From: an uncultured Clostridia bacterium
GTDB taxonomy: Bacteria; Bacillota; Clostridia; Christensenellales; UBA1242
DNA length: 64,000 nt
Assembly: GCA_934754375.1 (NCBI GenBank)
Contig: CAKVHT010000001.1
Location: 372,001 to 436,000, forward strand
Reading direction: 5' to 3'
This document shows positions 60,622-64,000 of the stretch, one piece after another. The position numbers and the translations under genes were made by a program. Every line of letters starts with the position of its first letter. Within the stretch, counting starts at the first letter, position 1. The notes under the pieces are model-generated. The model was not told the origin of the DNA. It did no database searches and saw only the letters and a list, made by a program, of their open reading frames with translations.

Positions 60622-61862
60622 TAAAAAAAATCCCTCATTACAAACATATCAAAATATCAAGGTTTGATTTTAGGGCTGTTACTTTGCTTGCTATGGTTGC
60701 AGTGATAATTTCTTGCGCTTTGCTAATGCCCAAAACAGTTTTTTGTGCTGATACAAATCTAGAAGAAATCAGTCAAGAACTAAACAATTCTGTAATTAAT
60801 GAACTTGAAAATATCGACTTTTCAGCATTTGATGATGTTATTAAAGAATTTGAATCTGCCGATAACAATATTTTTTCAATTAATGGCATAAAAAACAAAG
60901 TATATTCGGTGATTTCAGGACAAAACGCTGTAAATTATTCAAGTATGTTTTCAAGTGTTTTAGGCTTGATTGGCGGGTCAGTATTAAAGTATTTACCAAT
61001 ACTGTCAGTTATTGTGGCAATAGGTGTCATTGGTAATATGCTAAATGGTTTTAAAAGCAAATTTGGTGAAAAATCAAGTTCAAATTTAATTCAACTTGTT
61101 TGCTTTATGGCTGTAAGTCTGCTAGTGATAACCATGATAAAAAATTTGGTTTCAACCACCACAAATGCAGTGACAAGCATGACTGGGCAGATGAATGCCA
61201 TTTTTCCAATTCTACTTACTTTGATGATTGGCTTAGGTGCAACAAGCACAGCATCAGTTTATCAGCCAGTTGTTGCAATAATATCAACTTATGTTGCGGA
61301 TTTTTTTACATATTTTATTGTTCCGCTGTTTATGGTAAGTTTTGTTTTTGCAATAATATCAAACATAAGTGACAGTGTAAAATTAGATAAATTTAGCAGT
61401 TTTATATCAAGTTTTTTTAAGTGGAGTGTTGGGCTTGTGTTTACAATATTTTTTGCGGTTTTCACGTTGCAAGGTATCACGGCAAGCAAGTTTGACAGCT
61501 TAAGCATACGAACCACAAAATACACAATCAAAAGTTATGTGCCAATTATGGGGGGATATTTGGCTGATGGTATGGATCTTATTTTGGCAAGCACGGTTTT
61601 GATAAAAAACGCAGTTGGTTTTATTGGGATTTTGCTGTGCTTAACAACGATTATTTCCCCTTTGATAAGAATTGCTTTGTTTAGTTTGATGTTGAAATTT
61701 GTGTCAGCTATTTTGCAAGCTATGGGCGAAGCAAAAACTTCAAATTTTTTATCTGAAGTATCAAAGTCAATAACCATGCTTTCCACAACATTGATTGCTG
61801 TTGGGTTTATGTATCTGATAAGTGTTGGACTTGTTATGACAAGTGCAAATGTGGTGGTGTAG
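60618..61862 (+). CDS. spoIIIAE: Stage III sporulation protein SpoIIIAE
   Basis: Polytopic membrane protein, 414 residues, with an N-terminal signal-like segment (about 18-38), an acidic extracellular stretch and about seven membrane helices. FFKWSVGLVFTIFFAVFTLQG and SYVPIMGGYLADG (about 300-312) are characteristic blocks. Starts inside the spoIIIAD stop. Confidence 0.94.
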   Translation: MIKKIPHYKHIKISRFDFRAVTLLAMVAVIISCALLMPKTVFCADTNLEEISQELNNSVINELENIDFSAFDDVIKEFESADNNIFSINGIKNKVYSVISGQNAVNYSSMFSSVLGLIGGSVLKYLPILSVIVAIGVIGNMLNGFKSKFGEKSSSNLIQLVCFMAVSLLVITMIKNLVSTTTNAVTSMTGQMNAIFPILLTLMIGLGATSTASVYQPVVAIISTYVADFFTYFIVPLFMVSFVFAIISNISDSVKLDKFSSFISSFFKWSVGLVFTIFFAVFTLQGITASKFDSLSIRTTKYTIKSYVPIMGGYLADGMDLILASTVLIKNAVGFIGILLCLTTIISPLIRIALFSLMLKFVSAILQAMGEAKTSNFLSEVSKSITMLSTTLIAVGFMYLISVGLVMTSANVVV

Positions 61863-61863
61863 C

Positions 61864-62337
61864 ATGAAAGCATATATTGTAAGTATATTAGGCATCACAC
61901 TGTGTGGAGTGTTGATTGAAATTATTTTGCCAGCAGGGCAGACCAGCAAATATATAAAAAGCATTTATGCTATCTTCGTTGTTGCTGTAATATTAAATCC
62001 TGTCATCAACTTTTTTTCAAAAATAAAAAATGTTGACCTTAATTATAACAATTTTGAAGTTAGTGATAGATTGCTGAATTACATTAGCACTCAAAAGGTT
62101 GAAGCGGTCAAACAGTCGATTATTGCAGAACTAAATCAAAACGGAGTATCTAATATCGACTTAAATCTTAATTTTACACATGAAAACAATGAATTAGTTT
62201 ATAAATCGTGTGTTGTGAATTTAAAAAATTTAGTCTATCAACCTGCGGACAAGCATATTAGTAAATATGAGTTGATAATCAAGGTGGTGAAACAGCACAC
62301 AAATTTAACAGACGAGGTGATTATTTTCGATGAATGA
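61864..62337 (+). CDS. spoIIIAF: Stage III sporulation protein SpoIIIAF
   Basis: 157 residues: two N-terminal membrane helices (about 4-22 and 32-52, with LPAGQTSKYIK between them) and a soluble ring-building-like C-terminal domain. The LPxGxxxxYIK pattern is shared by SpoIIIAF proteins. The start is the ATG at 61864, directly after the spoIIIAE stop; the 3' end overlaps spoIIIAG by 8 nt. Confidence 0.9.
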   Translation: MKAYIVSILGITLCGVLIEIILPAGQTSKYIKSIYAIFVVAVILNPVINFFSKIKNVDLNYNNFEVSDRLLNYISTQKVEAVKQSIIAELNQNGVSNIDLNLNFTHENNELVYKSCVVNLKNLVYQPADKHISKYELIIKVVKQHTNLTDEVIIFDE

Positions 62338-62782
62338 AGATAAAAAAATCAAATTTAAATGGCTTGAAAAACTAAAAAATATCAAGCATATCGAAATTTA
62401 TATTGCAATTATTTTCATTGTTGTGTTGCTGTTGATATATTTGTCAAGCACTCAAACATCAGGCTCAAAAACAAAAGCAAGAACAAACACTGCTGACAAC
62501 ATGTCTGTTACTGCATACGTAACAAATCTGGAGGCTGATCTTGAAGACGTGTTGTCGAATATTAACGGTATATCCAATGTTAAAGTTTTGATAACTTTGG
62601 ATATGTCAAAGGTAAGTGTAGAGAACTCGCAAATCAATATCAACACTTTTCCACCAATAAAAGGTATCATTATTACAGCCAAAGGGCTAAATGACACTGC
62701 AAAACGACTCAAAGTGCTACATGCCATTGAGGCAGTTGTCGATGTTACAAATGGTAATATTGAAATTTTATCAAGTGAATAG
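62330..62782 (+). CDS. spoIIIAG: Stage III sporulation protein SpoIIIAG
   Basis: 150 residues: basic N-terminus, one membrane helix (about 24-43) and a ring-forming extracellular domain with LEADLEDVLSNINGISNVKVLI. SpoIIIAG forms a large ring in the intermembrane space in B. subtilis; this version is shorter. GAGGTGA lies upstream inside spoIIIAF. Confidence 0.9.
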   Translation: MNEDKKIKFKWLEKLKNIKHIEIYIAIIFIVVLLLIYLSSTQTSGSKTKARTNTADNMSVTAYVTNLEADLEDVLSNINGISNVKVLITLDMSKVSVENSQININTFPPIKGIIITAKGLNDTAKRLKVLHAIEAVVDVTNGNIEILSSE

Positions 62783-62790
62783 GAGGATTT

Positions 62791-63276
62791 ATGAAAAAAA
62801 CATTAAGCAAAAAGAAAAAAATTATTATTTTGTCAGTTATGGTTGCTTTGTTGCTCGTTACAGGCTATGTTAATGTTGCTTTAAACAGTTCATTAAGTTC
62901 AAAAGCAACACCAACAAGCACAACAAGTGCAAGTTTTTATGTAACATATCGCACTGAAAGAGAAGCAACACGTGCGCAAGAAATTCAGTTTTATGACTCA
63001 ATTTTAACAAGTGCAACAGCCAGTGAAACAGCAAAACAAGAAGCAGAAGCAGGCAAACAACAACTTATTGACCTTATGGAAAAAGAATTGGTTACTGAGG
63101 GTATTATTCGTGGCAAAGGATTTAGTGATGCTATAGTTTCTTCTTCAAGTTCAAATGTGAACGTATTTGTTCAATCTGCAGAACTTTCAAAGGCAGAAGT
63201 TGCTCAAATTGCCAGTGTAGTTACAAGCCAATTAGGTTGTGAACTTGACAAAGTGATTATTATTCCTTCAGTGTAA
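62791..63276 (+). CDS. spoIIIAH: Stage III sporulation protein SpoIIIAH
   Basis: 161 residues: Lys-rich start, membrane helix at about 11-30, a Ser/Thr-rich linker, then a ring-building domain (about 60-161) that in B. subtilis binds SpoIIQ across the septum. AGGAGG precedes the ATG. Last gene of the spoIIIA operon. accB and accC, which follow in B. subtilis, are absent. Confidence 0.9.
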   Translation: MKKTLSKKKKIIILSVMVALLLVTGYVNVALNSSLSSKATPTSTTSASFYVTYRTEREATRAQEIQFYDSILTSATASETAKQEAEAGKQQLIDLMEKELVTEGIIRGKGFSDAIVSSSSSNVNVFVQSAELSKAEVAQIASVVTSQLGCELDKVIIIPSV

Positions 63277-63331
63277 GTGAAAAATACAAACTATCATGAT
63301 TACAAAAATATTAGGTTTAACCTTAAATTTG

Positions 63332-63361
63332 TTGCTAAAGTATTGATTGTTGTGTTATACT
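63332..63361 (+). promoter_or_regulatory. asp23 promoter
   Basis: TTGCTA at 63332-63337, 18-bp spacer, TATACT at 63356-63361 preceded by TGT. Confidence 0.65.
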
Positions 63362-63377
63362 AACTATAGAGGTTTTT

Positions 63378-63734
63378 ATGGCGCAAATTAAAAATTTTAA
63401 TGGCGAAAGTGAAACATTAATCAACAAAAACATGGTTGTTTCAATCATTAGTCTTGCCACTAAAGAAATCAATGGTGTTATTGATTTATACCAACCTAAA
63501 AAGTTTTTCTTTAAAAAGATTTTTGATTCAAACATCGGCAGAGGTGTGCGTGTTAAGTATACAAAGTCAGGTGTTGTGATTGATATTTATGTTGTTGTGG
63601 ACACTGAGGTTGAAGTGAGTGATATAGTATATCGCATTCAACAAAATGTTAAAAACAGCATCAATTCGTTATTGCCTTTAAAAATAGTGTCAATCAATGT
63701 GCATATTATGGACGCTGAAAAAAATTCTCTCTAA
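63378..63734 (+). CDS. Asp23/YqhY family protein
   Basis: 118 residues, DUF322. VVSIISLATKEINGVIDL (about 20-37), GVRVKYTKSGVVIDIYVVVD and VNVHI-like SINVHIMD at the end match the Asp23 family; YqhY stands beside nusB in B. subtilis, where it affects fatty-acid homeostasis. GAGG lies 6 nt before the ATG. Own promoter, terminator after. Confidence 0.9.
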   Translation: MAQIKNFNGESETLINKNMVVSIISLATKEINGVIDLYQPKKFFFKKIFDSNIGRGVRVKYTKSGVVIDIYVVVDTEVEVSDIVYRIQQNVKNSINSLLPLKIVSINVHIMDAEKNSL

Positions 63735-63749
63735 ACGAGAGAGTTTTTG
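63727..63749 (+). terminator. Terminator after the Asp23 gene
   Basis: CTCTCT (63727-63732), loop AAACG, AGAGAG (63738-63743), then Ts. The stem overlaps the stop codon. Confidence 0.8.
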
Positions 63750-63777
63750 TATTTAAATCAAATTTACAGGAGAAAAT

Positions 63778-64000
63778 ATGAAAAGAACAGAAATGCGTGA
63801 ATTGGCATTTAAGACAATATATTCAAAGTTTTTTAATCCAGATGAAACTGATTTTCTTGATGAAGAAAATGCTAGTGTTGAAGGTTTGCAATTTGTAAAT
63901 ACTGTGCTTACAAATCTTGCAGAACATTATCAAGAAATCAATGATAAAATATCTTCCAAGTTAAAAGGTTACACAATTCAGCGTCTTTATAAGGTTGACT
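63778..64000 (+). CDS. nusB: Transcription antitermination factor NusB, N-terminal part
   Basis: First 74 codons of NusB, cut by the window edge. MKRTEMRELAFKTIYSKFF fits the family start (R...RE.A...LY), and YTIQRLYKVD matches the W...R....D helix that precedes the RNA-binding core. AGGAGAAA lies just before the ATG. Adjacent to asp23/yqhY as in B. subtilis. Binds boxA RNA with NusE during rRNA antitermination. Confidence 0.9.
   Translation, partial: MKRTEMRELAFKTIYSKFFNPDETDFLDEENASVEGLQFVNTVLTNLAEHYQEINDKISSKLKGYTIQRLYKVD

Noticed and set aside
1..64000. CRISPR arrays, transposases, integrases, phage genes, tRNA or rRNA genes, toxin-antitoxin or defence systems
   Set aside because: None recognised among the genes or the intergenic sequences; the window is core chromosome.

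Overview
The window is AT-rich bacterial chromosome, almost entirely plus-strand and tightly packed with housekeeping genes in strings typical of Bacillota (Firmicutes). Examples are plsX-rnc, smc-ftsY-ylxM-ffh-rpsP-khpA-rimM-trmD, comM-dprA-topA-trmFO-hslVU, rpsB-tsf-frr-uppS-cdsA-rseP, rimP-nusA-ylxR-ylxQ-infB-rbfA-truB and efp-spoIIIAA..AH-asp23-nusB. A complete spoIIIA operon, HslV with a Bacillus-type N-terminal extension and the YlxM/YlxR/YlxQ/KhpA set point to a Clostridia-like, probably spore-forming organism. Several genes usual in these strings are absent (acpP, pyrH, dxr, xerC, codY, accB/accC, stp/prkC/rsgA), which suggests an uncultured or reduced lineage. I cannot name it from sequence alone.

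Layout. 1-5.2 kb: end of ackA, a minus-strand hypothetical gene, rpmF, a methyltransferase, plsX, rnc and a PH-domain membrane protein. 5.2-14.2 kb: rpoZ-priA-def-fmt-rlmN, a second minus-strand hypothetical gene, rpe-rsmE-mtaB, then hinT and rpsU. 14.4-19.5 kb: pcrA-ligA and two small hypothetical genes that look like diverged tandem paralogs. 19.7-31.4 kb: chromosome segregation, signal recognition particle, and ribosome or tRNA maturation genes, ending with rplS. 31.4-44.6 kb: a Nudix hydrolase, comM-dprA-topA-trmFO-hslVU, tcdA, trxA, a cysteine desulfurase with a degenerate IscU-like partner, ruvX and a DUF1292 gene. 44.8-58.5 kb: translation factors and cell-envelope lipid genes, an exonuclease-only PolC fragment, the rimP-nusA-infB operon and efp. 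58.6-64.0 kb: spoIIIA operon, asp23 and the start of nusB.

Regulation. Most genes have strong AGGAG-type ribosome binding sites. Many transcription units start with TTGnnn-17-TAnnnT promoters, often with an extended TGn -10. At smc, rpsB and the polC locus the promoter lies inside the terminator of the upstream unit: the descending stem arm and U-tract form the promoter spacer. rpsB, rplS and rimP have structured leaders. Three genes (the methyltransferase, ruvX and spoIIIAA) lack a ribosome binding site and appear to be transcribed from at or next to their start codon.

I see no rRNA, tRNA, CRISPR array, transposon, prophage or toxin/defence locus. The most unusual items are a PolC locus coding only the N-terminal, OB and exonuclease parts; an IscU-like protein lacking two of three cluster-ligand cysteines; a 62-bp in-frame copy of the ffh 3' end; the terminator-promoter overlaps; and the paired hypothetical genes before smc.
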